Shown here: positions 9,237-18,404 of the stretch, piece after piece
Layout: the number at the start of each line of letters is the position of its first letter
How positions within the stretch are numbered: position 1 is the first letter of the stretch
NCBI GenBank assembly: GCA_022496185.1
Contig: WTXG01000422.1
Span: forward strand, 1-24,249
DNA length: 24,249 nucleotides
DNA from: Multifurca ochricompacta
Taxonomy: Eukaryota; Basidiomycota; Agaricomycetes; Russulales; Russulaceae
Reading direction: 5' to 3'
Made by a program: the position numbers and the translations under genes
The notes under the pieces: model-generated
Database searches by the model: none
What the model was told of the DNA's origin: nothing
The model's input: the letters and a program-made list of their open reading frames with translations, nothing else

Positions 9237-9474
9237 ATTTCTGTTCTAGGTTGACGAGCCTAGTAAAAAAATAATTTTATATAATAATATTCCCACAAGT
9301 ATTCCGCGAGTACCCGTGTGGGTACCCGGGGTGCCAAAATCAATACCCGGATCCACGTGAGTATTTTCCCATGGATCACCCGGATCCGCGAGTATCAATA
9401 CCCGCGAGTTTTCCCACGGCTCTACTCAAAAAACTCACGAGTTACCCGGACTCGTGCTATGCCCTACCTAGGTT

Positions 9475-9967
9475 GGTGACTAGAAAGTGGATGACTTTCA
9501 TCTTCTCCCCTACTTGGACATTGAGATCGGTGTAGTGGTGATCTTCCCTGCTCGATTGGCAGTTCCATCAATATTCCAGATATTTTTCTCCTGGGGGAGT
9601 GCCAGCATCCCCAGCCCCATGGTCCTTGCCATCCGTGGACTGATGAAGTTATCTGTGGCTCCTGAATCAACCAGGATATCACGGTCAGCCGTCCTCTGTG
9701 TAGTTTCAAAATGTACTGGTATTTTCAAAGACTTGAAGCGACTAGTATACACAGAGGTTACATGTAGTGCTCGTGCCCAGGCTGATGGGTTTGAGCTGGT
9801 CAAAAATCCTTTTTTGCAAATGCCTTCTCTACTAGAATGGCTCTAACTTCTTTGCTCTCTTTCATCATGTTTGCCCATATTTCTTGTGCTTTTTCTTCCT
9901 TCGTCGGTGTTTTCTTTTCGACAGTTGGTGGGTTATTGCGTATGGGAGCAGTCATAGCCTCAGCCAC
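9475..9967 (-). pseudogene. Gypsy gag-pol linker and aspartic protease
   Basis: After the gag knuckle a TGA at 9968 is followed in the same frame by a lysine/glutamate-rich linker (about 9967-9805). A one-base shift at a T run near 9808-9812 moves the reading into the protease frame (9510-9803). The retropepsin active site DSGATDNFIS lies at about 9642-9671, followed by RMARTMGL. Near 9525 another one-base shift is needed to reach the frame that crosses the hAT insertion scar (9467-9474) into the RT linker. Retropepsins of this kind act as dimers with one DSG/DTG per subunit and cleave the Gag-Pol polyprotein. Confidence 0.8.
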
Positions 9968-10404
9968 TCATGCCCCTTTCTTTGGGCACTCCCTTGACAT
10001 ATGTCCTTGTGCCTTACAATGAAAGCACCTCCCTTCCTTCATTAATGTCTGCCACTCATCTTCAGTGAGCGTGGCTCTGGCTCTGGTCCTGTCGGCTGAC
10101 GTATCCATGGCATTTGGGTCATGCTGGGAAGCATGTGTGGGTTTAATTCCAAAGGCTGCCTTCCACTGATCCCGAGTTTTTCCCTTCTTTGTATCAACTC
10201 CAAAGCATGTCTGGAAGTCGAGATAGTCTTGCTGCTGTTGTCGAGCAGCATCCACCCAGCCGTCCCAATCCTGAGGGTGGTGGAACTGGATTATGTTCTT
10301 GACTAGTGGGTTGGGTAAGCCCTGGGAGAAGAGATCCAGTGTTGCCTCTTCATCCGTGTCATATCCCGCTCTGTTGGCCAGGCTTCTGAACTTGGCCACG
10401 TAAG

Positions 10405-11099
10405 TGTGACGCTTATTGTCGATGTGACAGCTTGCGACGCGCATGTGACGTTTTGTGACGGTTTTTCGAGCCGCGCGCGTTCGACTTTTGTTTCAACGTT
10501 TCGACTTCTCGCTCCAAGTCATGTGACTGGAGCTGATGATCTTTCTTTATCTGATTTCGGACTTCTTAGGCTGACTGGGATTGACACTCATTCGCTTCTG
10601 GAGTGGGTGCAACACCACTTACATTTCCTGTCTCAATCTCCACTGGAGATTCATATGGACATTTACTTTACTATATTGAATCTTCTACTTTACTTACAAG
10701 ACACTACAGTACATGTATTTAAGCAGGACATCTTGGAGAGACAGACCTTAAGTCTGTTCTCTTGTATCTAATACAGGTTTACTGTGCTTCACCCAGAATT
10801 CCCTTGAACTCCCTAAGCTGCAACTTAGGGAGCCTTCACCCCAGACCTCCAGCAGGGCTTATTGCCACTGCTTTGACTCGCCTCTTGCACGCGTGCCCCT
10901 CCTACCTTGTGTGGGCCTTGAACCCTGACTGCGGCCCTCTGTGGTTCACCTTGACACCCTGACTTGACTTGCCTTTGATAGTCTTGACCTTGATCCTGGA
11001 ACCGACTTGTCCTTGACAGTTTTGACCTTGCAGGTACTCCATATCTTGAAGGGGCTTGACCAGAACGACCCTTGACACAGCAGAGACCTGGCTGTGACA
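10405..11099 (+). mobile_element. Solo LTR, family T, plus orientation (duplication GTAAG)
   Basis: It begins TGTGACGC and ends GCTGTGACA, flanked by GTAAG at 10400-10404 and 11100-11104. A TATA-like TATTTAAG lies at 10716-10723 with a palindrome ACAGACCTTAAGTCTGT (10743-10759) just downstream, and a second palindrome CTCCCTAAG...CTTAGGGAG near 10808-10831. The U5-side third is rich in TTGAC/CTTGA words. It is nearly identical to the inverted copy at 11742-12437. No coding region is supported. Confidence 0.92.
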
Positions 11100-11158
11100 G
11101 TAAGTGTCTAACTCTCCCTTTTCCATTTTCAGGGATTTGAGCTCTCGGGCAGCCTTCT

Positions 11159-12447
11159 TGTTACAAACAGGGCCCAGCAGCCCTATTTTCTTTACCCTCC
11201 CCAACAGAGACCCCACTTGCCCACCGACGTTGCACTTCCTTATTACATCTCCCTCGTGGGACCCCTCACATGCGCTGCTCCCATCCCCATGACTGTTGTT
11301 TGGACTTGTGTATACACTGTTTGCCTATGCTTGTCTTTCTTATCTTGTTATCTCCTTATCTTACAATTGGACACTTACTTAGTTCCCTATCAGAAGCCAG
11401 GCTTTATGCCCTCCACTTTCAGATATTTGGGCCCACTTGACTCCGTGTTCTTATCTCATAGACACCCACTGAATTACGTATATAAGTCCGCTGTAGCTAC
11501 CTTGTAGACCTCAGACTCGACTTATTGAATACATTGGTGTTTGTCTTCTGGACTCCCCTTTGAACTCTTTGACTCGTCTGTCTCAGTACTTTGGGTACTT
11601 CTCCACTTAACACTGTCATAGGGAACAGCCCCTTTGACTTTGACTCGTCCATCTAAACTCCAAGGAGTCTTATTGGCTTCTTATCTGAAACCTCTGACCA
11701 ACGCTGTCGCACACATTGTGCAGAACGTCCCACACCGGATGTGTCACAGCCAGGTCTCTGCTGTGTCAAGGGTTGTTCTGGTCAAGCCCCTTCAAGATAT
11801 GGAGTACCTGCAAGGTCAAAACTGTCAAGGACAAGTCAGTTCCAGGATCAAGGTCAAGACTATCAAAGGCAAGTCAAGTCAGGGTGTCAAGGCGAACCAC
11901 AGAGGGCCGCAGTCAGGGTTCAAGGCCCACACAAGGTAGGAGGGGCACGCGTGCAAGAGGCAAGTCAAAGCAGTGGCAATAAGCCCTGCTGGAGGTCTGG
12001 GGTGAAGGCTCCCTAAGTTGCAGCTTAGGGAGTTCAAGGGAATTCTGGGTGAAGCACAGTAAACCTGTATTAGATACAAGAGAACAGACTTAAGGTCTGT
12101 CTCTCCAAGATGTCCTGCTTAAATACATGTACTGTAGTGTCTTGTAAGTAAAGTAGAAGATTCAATATAGTAAAGTAAATGTCCATATGAATCTCCAGTG
12201 GAGATTGAGACAGGAAATGTAAGTGGTGTTGCACCCACTCCAGAAGTGAATGAGTGTCAATCCCAGTCAGCCTAAGAAGTCCGAAAATCAGATAAAGAAA
12301 GATCATCAGCTCCAGTCACATGACTCGGAGCAAGAAGTCGAAACGTTGAAACAAAAGTCGAACGCGCGCGGCTCGAAAAACCGTCACAAAACGTCACACA
12401 CGCGTTGCAAGCTGTCACATCGACAATAAGCGTCACAGGATGTAACA
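11159..12447 (+). mobile_element. Solo gypsy LTR in gag, opposite orientation to host, split by another LTR
   Basis: It starts TGTTACAAAC (11159), is interrupted at 11742-12437, and ends GGATGTAACA (12447). CTTCT flanks it at 11154-11158 and 12448-12452. Removing the inner LTR leaves about 588 bp, close to the 581 bp of the host 5' LTR at 13325-13905, to which it is clearly related (shared TGGGCCCACTTGACTC, ATATAAGTCC, TCGACTTATTGAATACAT). It is a diverged member of the same or a sister gypsy family that landed inside its relative's gag. Confidence 0.9.
11742..12437 (-). mobile_element. Solo LTR, family T, minus orientation (duplication GGATG)
   Basis: It is the inverted partner of 10405-11099: TGTGACGC at its minus-strand start (12437) and GCTGTGACA at its end (11742). 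GGATG flanks it at 11737-11741 and 12438-12442. Its own target duplication proves an independent insertion, not a foldback element. Differences from the partner are mostly at CpG sites. The two copies form a ~695-bp inverted repeat with a ~640-bp spacer. Confidence 0.92.
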
Positions 12448-13324
12448 CTTCTGCTTGGCCTGCCCATCCATGTACGCATCTTTGAATTGCTGGGTGATGG
12501 TTTCCCAAAGCCCTTCGCTAGTGGTGCAACGGCCACTCTCAATTTGTTCGTTCAGCCACTCTAACTGTTCCATCGTCCAATCATCCACTGCCTCCCCCCG
12601 GATCAGAGATAGGAAGAGGTTGGCATGTTGGAAGGGGTTGATGATTTGGGGGACGTCATGATTGAAATTTTTGAACATCGTGAACTCCAACATGAACTTC
12701 TTACTTTGTGAACGATCCCCTGTGAATGTCTGTGGCAGTACTCCTGATAGACGTCCTGACGGTGGGGGGATGTTCAGTGGTAATACGGCTGGAGGTGGGG
12801 GAGGGGGAGGAGCTGGGTCTGGGAGCTGAGCGGCAATTGTAGACATGTTTTGATAAAAGGGGATAACGGTGTTGGTAGATTGTATGGAGATCTGGGGAGT
12901 TGTCAAAGCAGGGGCTCTGAACGTGACAACTTCGGGTGCAACTGGGGCTGTAGATGACACTAATACCAGTGCTTCTTCGCTTTCTTCTATGTACTCTTCT
13001 AGTTCAGAGTCCATAACAATGGCTGGGGGATTCTCCCTCCACAGTCCTAATCCAAATTCTGGTGGGGCAGGTCCTGTGGTAACCCAAGAGTGTCGGCTGT
13101 CCGAATATCGGATACAATACCAAACTCTTTTCTCATCGTCGTATTCTACTGGTTGGTATCTTCTGTCGTGATAGACATAGTATCCAAACTCGGACTCAAA
13201 GTCTTTCCAGGTGGCAGAGCCAAGTACTTGCTGTGAAAGATCAGGCTTGTCCCTTCGTTCGATAGGTTCTTCTTTAAAGAGGGTCTGACTGTGGCTGGAA
13301 GCCACGATGAGAGACTTGACTTGA

Positions 13325-13905
13325 TGTTATGTCCAGTGCGGGACGCTCCACATGACTTGTGTGACAGCTCGATTCGCGGATTCAGATAAGGAACCAACTG
13401 GGTCCCTTGGAGTTCAAGTGTGATGAGTCAAAGTCAAAGAGGCTGTTCTCTAGGACAATGGTGAGCAGAAAGTACCAGAGGTACTGAGACAACTGGGCTC
13501 AAGAAGTCAAGGGGGAAGTCCAGAAGACAAACACTGATGTATTCAATAAGTCGAGTCTGAGCTTTACAGTGTGGACTACAGTGGACTTATATACATAAGG
13601 AAGTGGGTGTCTATCGATAAGGAATCACAGAGTCAAGTGGGCCCAAATACCTGGAAGCGGAGGGTGTAAAGCCTGGCTTCTACTGATAGGGAATTAAGTA
13701 AGTGTCCGGTCATACGATAAGAAGATAAGTGATAAGCAACAATAAGGGTAGGCAAGCATGAACAGATAAGCAAATCACAGGGATGGACAAAGAGCATGTG
13801 ACGGGTCCCACAATGGAGATGTGATCTGATAGTGGAGAGTAGGCGGTAGGGAGGGGTCATCGCTGGGTAGGAAAAAGAAAACGGGAAGAGATGGGGTTTG
13901 TAACA
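13325..13905 (-). repeat. 5' LTR of the gypsy chromovirus
   Basis: On the minus strand it starts TGTTACAAACCCC (13905) and ends GGACATAACA (13325). The boundaries were set by comparison with the solo copy at 11159-12447, whose ends are fixed by a target duplication. A TATA-like TATATAAG precedes the conserved TCGACTTATTGAATACAT. The outer flank CTCCT (13906-13910) is one candidate target duplication; its partner lies beyond the window. I could not assign a primer binding site. Confidence 0.82.
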
Positions 13906-14174
13906 CTCCTTCTTATATCTTGTCACAAGTAAATAGAACTATTTACTGTTATGATTGTCATGCTTCTATGTAGTATAAAAGGTCATTACATTGTACACAT
14001 TCACTTCAGTTTTGACCACAACAACTGAAGTGAGTATCAGTATCTTATCTTTACTGTAGTTAGCTAATGCTTAGTAATAGCCTATCTGCTATCTACATAG
14101 GTAAAGATACTAATTAATATATCAGTTTTGACCACAACAACTGAACCTATCCACTATCTACATAGATAGCTAAA
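13906..14174 (+). repeat. LTR-like promoter fragment with duplicated hairpin
   Basis: A TATA box TATAAAAGG (13974-13982) is followed 30 nt later by an 8-bp-stem hairpin CTTCAGTT...AACTGAAG (14004-14030), then directly by GTGAGT. A near copy of the hairpin (TCAGTTTTGACCACAACAACTGA) recurs at 14122-14144, 116 bp downstream. This matches the layout of the copia LTRs at 16734, 17897 and 21619, though most of the sequence differs. The limits are not determined, and a 5-bp LTR insertion site (CTAAA) truncates it on the right. Confidence 0.55.
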
Positions 14175-16176
14175 TGTTACAACCCAACTCTTTTCCTAAC
14201 CCTGTACACCATACCTGATTCCTTGCACTATCCTTGATCTCCTCCTTCTCTGGACCACTCTTTGATGCCCTTGGCCTGTTGCCTTGGGACCTTCCTTGAT
14301 GCCTGTGGCCTGTGTGCCCAGGACCTTACCCTGATGCCTATGACCTGTTGCTCATAGGACCTACCTCCCTTGCTGCCATTTACACCTAACCTGCCAGTAG
14401 TTCTGCTACTTCACTGTTGGATGTACACCACCCTCCTTGCTGCTTTGGCCTATGCCTTGGCCAATGCCTCTGACCCTGTCCCTGTGCTTGACACCCATAG
14501 GAACCCCTGACATTGTCCCTGCCAATCTGACCAGTCCAGACAACTAGATGACTTTGGCTTGTACTTGACCCTCTGCCAGTCATGTGACTCCTGGCCATGT
14601 GATCCTTGACCATGTGATCCCTGACCCTGATCACTAGGGTTGCGGAAAAAAGGGGTACTTTTTTACGAACCCATTATTTACCGGTAATTTACCGGTAATT
14701 TACTGGTAATTTACTGGGTCGCTGTGGGAATAGTAATTTACCACCAGGTCACGTGCCAACGTGACTAATATATGAGTTCAAAAATTCAACTAAACTAAAT
14801 ATACAAGTGAGCTGTTGAGCCGGGAACGGATCAGGGTAAGCCGGACCGGATCAGAGGTGACCGGTGTTGCCGGTGCATTGTAATATATTACTAACATTCC
14901 ACTCATTTATTATGATTAAGATACAATCCTTATGACTATAGCGCAGCATGCTCTTTACAGTATTTAAGGACAGTATTTCTGTAGCTTGCACTTCAGTTTT
15001 GACTCAAGAACAGGTTCTTTCGAAGTCAGATGGCAAACTGGATGAGAATTCGGATTATGATGAGGATGATAGTTGGTTGGATGAGCCGAATCTTGAGACG
15101 TTCCGTCCTGAACTTTCTCTTGAGGTCTCACAATCTGTCATCTCAGTGTCTTGCAGCAGCTCTTTCTGATGAACCATCAGGTGACATTTCTGTGGCTGCT
15201 CCTAACCCTCGAGAAGCTCTCGGAGAGCCCCTAGACAACGACTTCTCGATGGAAATGGAATTATATTGAAAACATCACGTGAAAGTATCACGTGGAATTT
15301 TTTACGGTAAATTACAGTAAATTACCACCTTCCCATCAGACCCTCTGTAAATTACCAGTAAAATATCGGCCTCGAATATTTTCCGCAACCCTACTGATCA
15401 CAGCATCTTCATCTGATCATTTACCCCTTTCTGATCACATGGCCTATCTGGCTTATCATTTGCTTCTCTGATTCCTGTGGGAGTATTCCCACATCCACCC
15501 TGACTCCTGTGGGACCTGTTATCTCCCCATTTACCCCTGACCCTGGTGGGAATCCTCCCACACTGATATGACTCCTGTGGGGCTGTCCCACATGATTATG
15601 CTTCTGATAAGGCTTATCCTTATCATGGACTATATTTGACATCTTATCTGCTATTGGATGATAAGGACTCTGACCCTGTTCCTGATTAGCTACAAACCAG
15701 ATCCCCATACAGTATATAAGACCCTGTAGACAGTTTGTACAACCCTAGATTTGACCTCTTGGGCCTTCAGCCTAGAGATCTTAGACCCCAGAATCTATCA
15801 AAGCCTTTTCCCCTTCTTTTGCGCCTTTGAGATCCTTACAGGGACCCCCATTGCCAGAGGCAATGGGTGTGTACCCTTCCTTTTGAACCTTCCCGCTGCT
15901 CTATAGGGCTTCAGCACACTCAGCTTGGCCCTGTTCCCACTCAACAGCCTTAGGGGATTAGCTCCCTTTGGCTGACTCTTCCTGTCTTCCTCTGTGCTTG
16001 GTTATGGCACATTTTCCTATCCATCCTGAAGATAAGAGGCTAGCCCTGTTGTGCTAGGCCTGTTGTAGATCCCAGACCCACAGTGTTGGGTACCACGGAT
16101 GTGGCTGACTAGTGCCGGACTGGTGGGCTCAAGCCGATCAGTGCATGTTGCACAGAATGCCCCGCTGAGCATTACA
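14175..16176 (+). mobile_element. Large solo LTR (duplication CTAAA) containing a hAT element
   Basis: It starts TGTTACAACCC and ends GAGCATTACA, with CTAAA at 14170-14174 and 16177-16181. Without the hAT insertion and its duplication it is about 1,235 bp. A TATA-like GTATATAAGACC lies near 15711-15722. The TGTTAC start resembles the gypsy LTRs in this window. The left part has short CCTTGATGCC/TGGCCTGT/CCATGTGATCC repeats. No coding frame is supported. Confidence 0.87.
14635..15393. mobile_element. Second non-autonomous hAT element, 759 bp
   Basis: Terminal inverted repeats TAGGGTTGCGGAAAA (14635-14649 and complement at 15379-15393) are flanked by the perfect 8-bp duplication CTGATCAC (14627-14634, 15394-15401). 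Subterminal arrays of TTTACCGGTAA/TTTACTGGTAA (14685-14720 on the left, about 15303-15362 on the right) are probable transposase-binding sites. An acidic 73-codon frame at 14948-15169 (KSDGKLDENSDYDEDDSWLD) is not one I recognise and may be a captured exon fragment. It is a different family from 7797-9466. Confidence 0.93.
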
Positions 16177-16181
16177 CTAAA

Positions 16182-16733
16182 CTCTTTAACAGCTGCGTTT
16201 CATCATATAGTCTCTCTAGAATACCCTCAACCTCAAGAATGCACCTATTAATTACTTTATCACTCTAAGCTTATTGCTCATGCTGCCCTGCACAATTTTA
16301 TTTTCTCTAGTACTACTGTCTAATACCGTATACTGTAAACAGCCGTATCCATACCTGTACTGTACCTGTCAGCAATCCAGTGAGTACAAAAAACAGACAG
16401 TGGACAGGTCGGCCGTACCTGTCCTATTACTGTCAAATGGACAGCTGTTACCATAAAATGGATGGTGCACAGCCCTACTTTCAGACATACAGCCACACCA
16501 TAACCAGATTCCTAAATGCTGAGGTGCTATAGAGTGAATACTAGAAATGGTGCAAACATTGGGACAGTTTTTTGACCCACTGTAGTAGTAATAGTAATAT
16601 ACTTGCTCTATGCACAATTCTGAGTGTCTCTGATTGCCTTAAGCCTTATGCATCCATCACTATCTGCATTCTGTGCAGTTTTCAATGGTAGTTATCTATA
16701 TTAGAATGCTCTGTCTTTATCTAATCTAATCTT
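16182..16733. other. Non-coding stretch with a possible truncated hAT end
   Basis: Between about 16335 and 16476 there are inverted ACCTGT/ACAGGT words (TACCTGTAC, GGACAGGT, ACCTGTCC). The block closes with GTGCACAGCCCTA (about 16464-16476), whose complement TAGGGCTGTGCAC is a typical hAT terminus. The matching left end and 8-bp duplication were not found, so this may be one surviving end. The rest shows nothing I can support. Confidence 0.35.
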
Positions 16734-17222
16734 TGTTGAACACAGAAGATGTTCAGTGATGCTTCAGGCATCAGGTGATTAGATTAGCTACTTTGTAGAT
16801 TAGATTAGATATCGGAGTATTGGACTTTTTACATTATCATTATTACTTTCTTTCTCACATTCCACAGTAGCTGACTGATGCACCATGTAACATGTGATTT
16901 CTGTAGTGGCCAATGGCCTTTGTCCCTCATACCTATTGTCTGGCACTTGTGGACTTATTCCCAGTGTGCACAGACCATCCCTTGGGGTATATAAGGGTGT
17001 CTGTTTTGTCTCTTACACTTCAGAGTTTTCTTCATCTCTGAAGTGTAAGTCCCAGTCTCTCTACTTACTACTTTACCTCTAACTAACCGTCTCTTGTAGA
17101 TAACTTGTTTCTAGGTGTGTAGTATAGTAATATAGAGTTTTCTTCATCTCTGAAGTATAACTTGTTTCTAGCCTAACCTGCTAACCTCACAGTCAGTATG
17201 CTGCACACATGCCTGTTCGACA
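16734..17222 (+). mobile_element. Solo copia LTR (duplication ATCTT)
   Basis: It starts TGTTGAACACAG and ends CCTGTTCGACA, flanked by ATCTT at 16729-16733 and 17223-17227. TATA box at 16988-16996, hairpin CTTCAGAG...CTCTGAAG at 17018-17043 exactly 30 nt downstream, and a possible intron at 17045-17099. It is the same family as the LTRs at 4341, 17897 and 21619. Confidence 0.94.
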
Positions 17223-17227
17223 ATCTT

Positions 17228-17832
17228 TCCTTGTAATAACCAGTCCATGATATATGACCAATATTCCTGCAGTTTAGTTTATGTGGTTCTCTTGTCTTGA
17301 AAGTGTCTGGGAACTGATCTCTGACCAGTTCTGAACTGGTTGCATGAAAACTGGTTGCAACCAGTTGTTGGACCAAAATAGTGATGTGCCTGGCCCGGCT
17401 CAAAGCCAGAAGCCAGGCCAAGCCAGGCTGTTGTGATGGCCCAGCAAGGGCTTTGGCCTGGCTCAGACAAACTAAAAGCCAAAGCTGCCAGCTCAGGCTG
17501 TGGCTTTCAACAGCACATACAAGTGCAATAGCAATCATCAAAATCAGTAGAAATCTGATCACAAAGTGGTTGATTTGGGTCATGTGATCATGTTTATTGC
17601 AGCATTTCAAACTTTTTCTTCAATATAGCTTTGCAATACATAACACACTAAGTCAGATTTGGATTAGCTGAACTATAACTACTGGTTATATGTTATAAAA
17701 TTTTCTCTGCCAAAAGCTGCAGCTTGGGCCAAGCCATCTGTGGCAGCTTTGGCTCAGCCCAGACTTCAGGAAAGCCAGATGTTGAGGTTTCAGCACCCTG
17801 ATCAAGGGACATTCAATCCCAGGAAAAGTATA
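17228..17832. other. Non-coding stretch with AACTGGTT and AGCC/GGCT repeat clusters
   Basis: Around 17325-17365 AACTGG/CCAGTT words occur in both orientations. From 17385 to 17510 and 17705-17780 AAAGCC-, GGCTC- and GGCC-like words are clustered, a pattern resembling subterminal repeats. TAGTGATGTGCC at 17376 could be a hAT-type end, but I could not find its partner. Open frames here have no recognisable protein features. Confidence 0.4.
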
Positions 17833-17896
17833 GCCATGTTGGGGATTGAACCCAAGACCCCCAGACATTCTAGGTCCAGTGCTCTAACCACTGAGC
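17833..17896 (-). other. tRNA-like segment (SINE head or tRNA relic), truncated by copia LTR
   Basis: On the minus strand, GCTCAGTGGTTAGAGCAC gives a tRNA D-arm/A-box-like sequence and GGGTCTTGGGTTCAATCCCC a T-arm/B-box. It resembles the segment at 9161-9236 in these two motifs. The 5' end is cut at 17897 by the copia LTR, whose 5-bp flank TGAGC belongs to this segment. A functional tRNA is not possible. Confidence 0.55.
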
Positions 17897-18392
17897 TGTT
17901 GAACACAGAAGATGTTCAGTGATGCTTCAGGCATCAGGTGATTAGATTAGCTACTTTGTAGATTAGATTAGATACCGGAGTCTCGGACTTTTTACAGTAT
18001 CATTATTACTTTCTTTCTCACATTCTGCAGTAGCTGACTGATGCACCAGGTAACATGTGATTTCTGTAGTGGCCAATGGCCTTTGTCCCTCATAGTTATT
18101 GTCTGGCACTTGTGGACTTACTCCCAGTGCACACAGACCATCCCTTGGGGTATATAAGGGTGTCTGTTTTGTCCTCTACACTTCAGAGTTTTCTTCACCT
18201 CTGAAGTGTAAGTCCTATCTCTCTTACTTACTACCTTACCTTCGACTAACTGTCTCATGTAGATAACTTGTCTTTCTAGGTGTGTAGTATAGTATAATAG
18301 AGTTTTATTCACCTCTGAAGTATAACTTGTCTTTCTAGCCTCAAACGCTAACCTTTCACAGTCAGTATGGTGTGCCTCATGCCTGTTTGACA
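17897..18392 (+). repeat. 5' LTR of copia element 1
   Basis: TGTTGAACACAG to CTGTTTGACA, 496 bp. TATA box TATATAAGG at 18151-18159, hairpin CTTCAGAG (18181-18188) with CTCTGAAG (18199-18206), and a possible 55-bp intron at 18208-18262. Five bases before it (TGAGC) are the candidate target duplication; the partner is outside the window. Confidence 0.92.
18151..18206 (+). promoter_or_regulatory. LTR core promoter with start-site hairpin (copia element 1)
   Basis: TATATAAGG (18151) is followed 30 nt later by an 8-bp-stem hairpin CTTCAGAG/CTCTGAAG. TATA-to-start distances near 30 nt place the hairpin at the probable 5' end of the RNA. The same 30-nt spacing is seen at 16988-17018 and 21884-21914. 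The start site is inferred. Confidence 0.6.
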
Positions 18393-18404
18393 GGTTATGG
18401 GCCC
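18393..18404 (+). promoter_or_regulatory. Primer binding site, half-tRNA(iMet) type, copia element 1
   Basis: GGTTATGGGCCC directly follows the LTR. Its complement GGGCCCATAACC matches the anticodon stem-loop of initiator tRNA(Met), not the tRNA 3' end. Drosophila copia is known to prime with a 5' half of that tRNA using the same GGTTATGGGCCC core. The mechanism is therefore inferred from family knowledge. Confidence 0.8.

Larger units (their letters stand above)
7797..9466. mobile_element. Non-autonomous hAT element, 1,670 bp, with minisatellite core
   Basis: The ends are 16-bp terminal inverted repeats, TAGGGCCTAGCACGAG (7797-7812) and the complement of TAGGGCATAGCACGAG (9451-9466), 15 of 16 matching. 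A perfect 8-bp duplication CCTAGGTT flanks them (7789-7796, 9467-9474). TAGGG ends and 8-bp duplications are diagnostic of the hAT superfamily. Subterminal regions (about 7813-7980 and 9295-9450) are packed with ACTCGTGGGTA-, CCCGGATCC- and ACCCG-like words in both orientations, as expected for hAT transposase-binding sites. No transposase is encoded. The core holds a tandem repeat (8246-9115) and a tRNA-like segment (9161-9236). Confidence 0.92.
9975..13305 (-). pseudogene. Gypsy gag, in three pieces around solo LTR insertions
   Basis: Piece 1 (13305-12453) has an N-terminal region, a proline run (PAPPPPPPPAV) and the retrotransposon Gag capsid-like region (FTGDRSQSKKFMLEFTMF ... RGEAVDDWTMEQLEWL ... 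QQFKDAYMDG). Piece 2 (about 11158-11105) encodes AARELKSLKMEKGELDT. Piece 3 (10404-9975) begins YVAKFRSLANRAGYD and ends with the knuckle CFHCKAQGHMSREC (C-x2-C-x4-H-x4-C), close to 10020. Excising 11159-12447 (duplication CTTCT) and 10405-11099 (duplication GTAAG) joins the pieces without loss. The open frame of piece 1 begins with GTG at 13303-13305 and no upstream ATG is evident, so the true start is unknown or mutated. Confidence 0.82.
1560..13905 (-). mobile_element. Ty3/gypsy chromovirus, degenerate, heavily nested; 3' LTR outside window
   Basis: On the minus strand the order is 5' LTR (13325-13905), gag with CCHC knuckle, retropepsin, reverse transcriptase, RNase H, H2C2 integrase, chromodomain and an extra zinc-knuckle ORF. 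The order PR-RT-RH-IN with a terminal chromodomain defines the chromovirus branch of Ty3/gypsy (Metaviridae-like). The element is split by at least five later insertions with target duplications (4341-4843, 7797-9466, 10405-11099, 11159-12447 and, inside the last, 11742-12437), plus a probable repeat block at 1660-3118 and the Tc1 palindrome. At least seven in-frame stops and two frameshifts show it is long dead. The left limit is uncertain. Confidence 0.85.

Noticed and set aside
10902..11216. 104-codon minus-strand frame as one gene
   Set aside because: Only its first part (11158-11105) is real, a gag piece; the rest reads through the T-family LTR.
10405..12437. A single foldback transposon with ~700-bp inverted repeats
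   Set aside because: Each arm has its own 5-bp target duplication and TG...CA ends, so these are two separate solo LTRs; the spacer holds gypsy gag and another LTR.
17173..17610. 145-codon minus-strand frame with a hydrophobic stretch, a possible membrane protein
   Set aside because: It overlaps the end of a solo LTR and the AGCC/AACTGG repeat cluster; composition follows the repeats and no family is recognisable.
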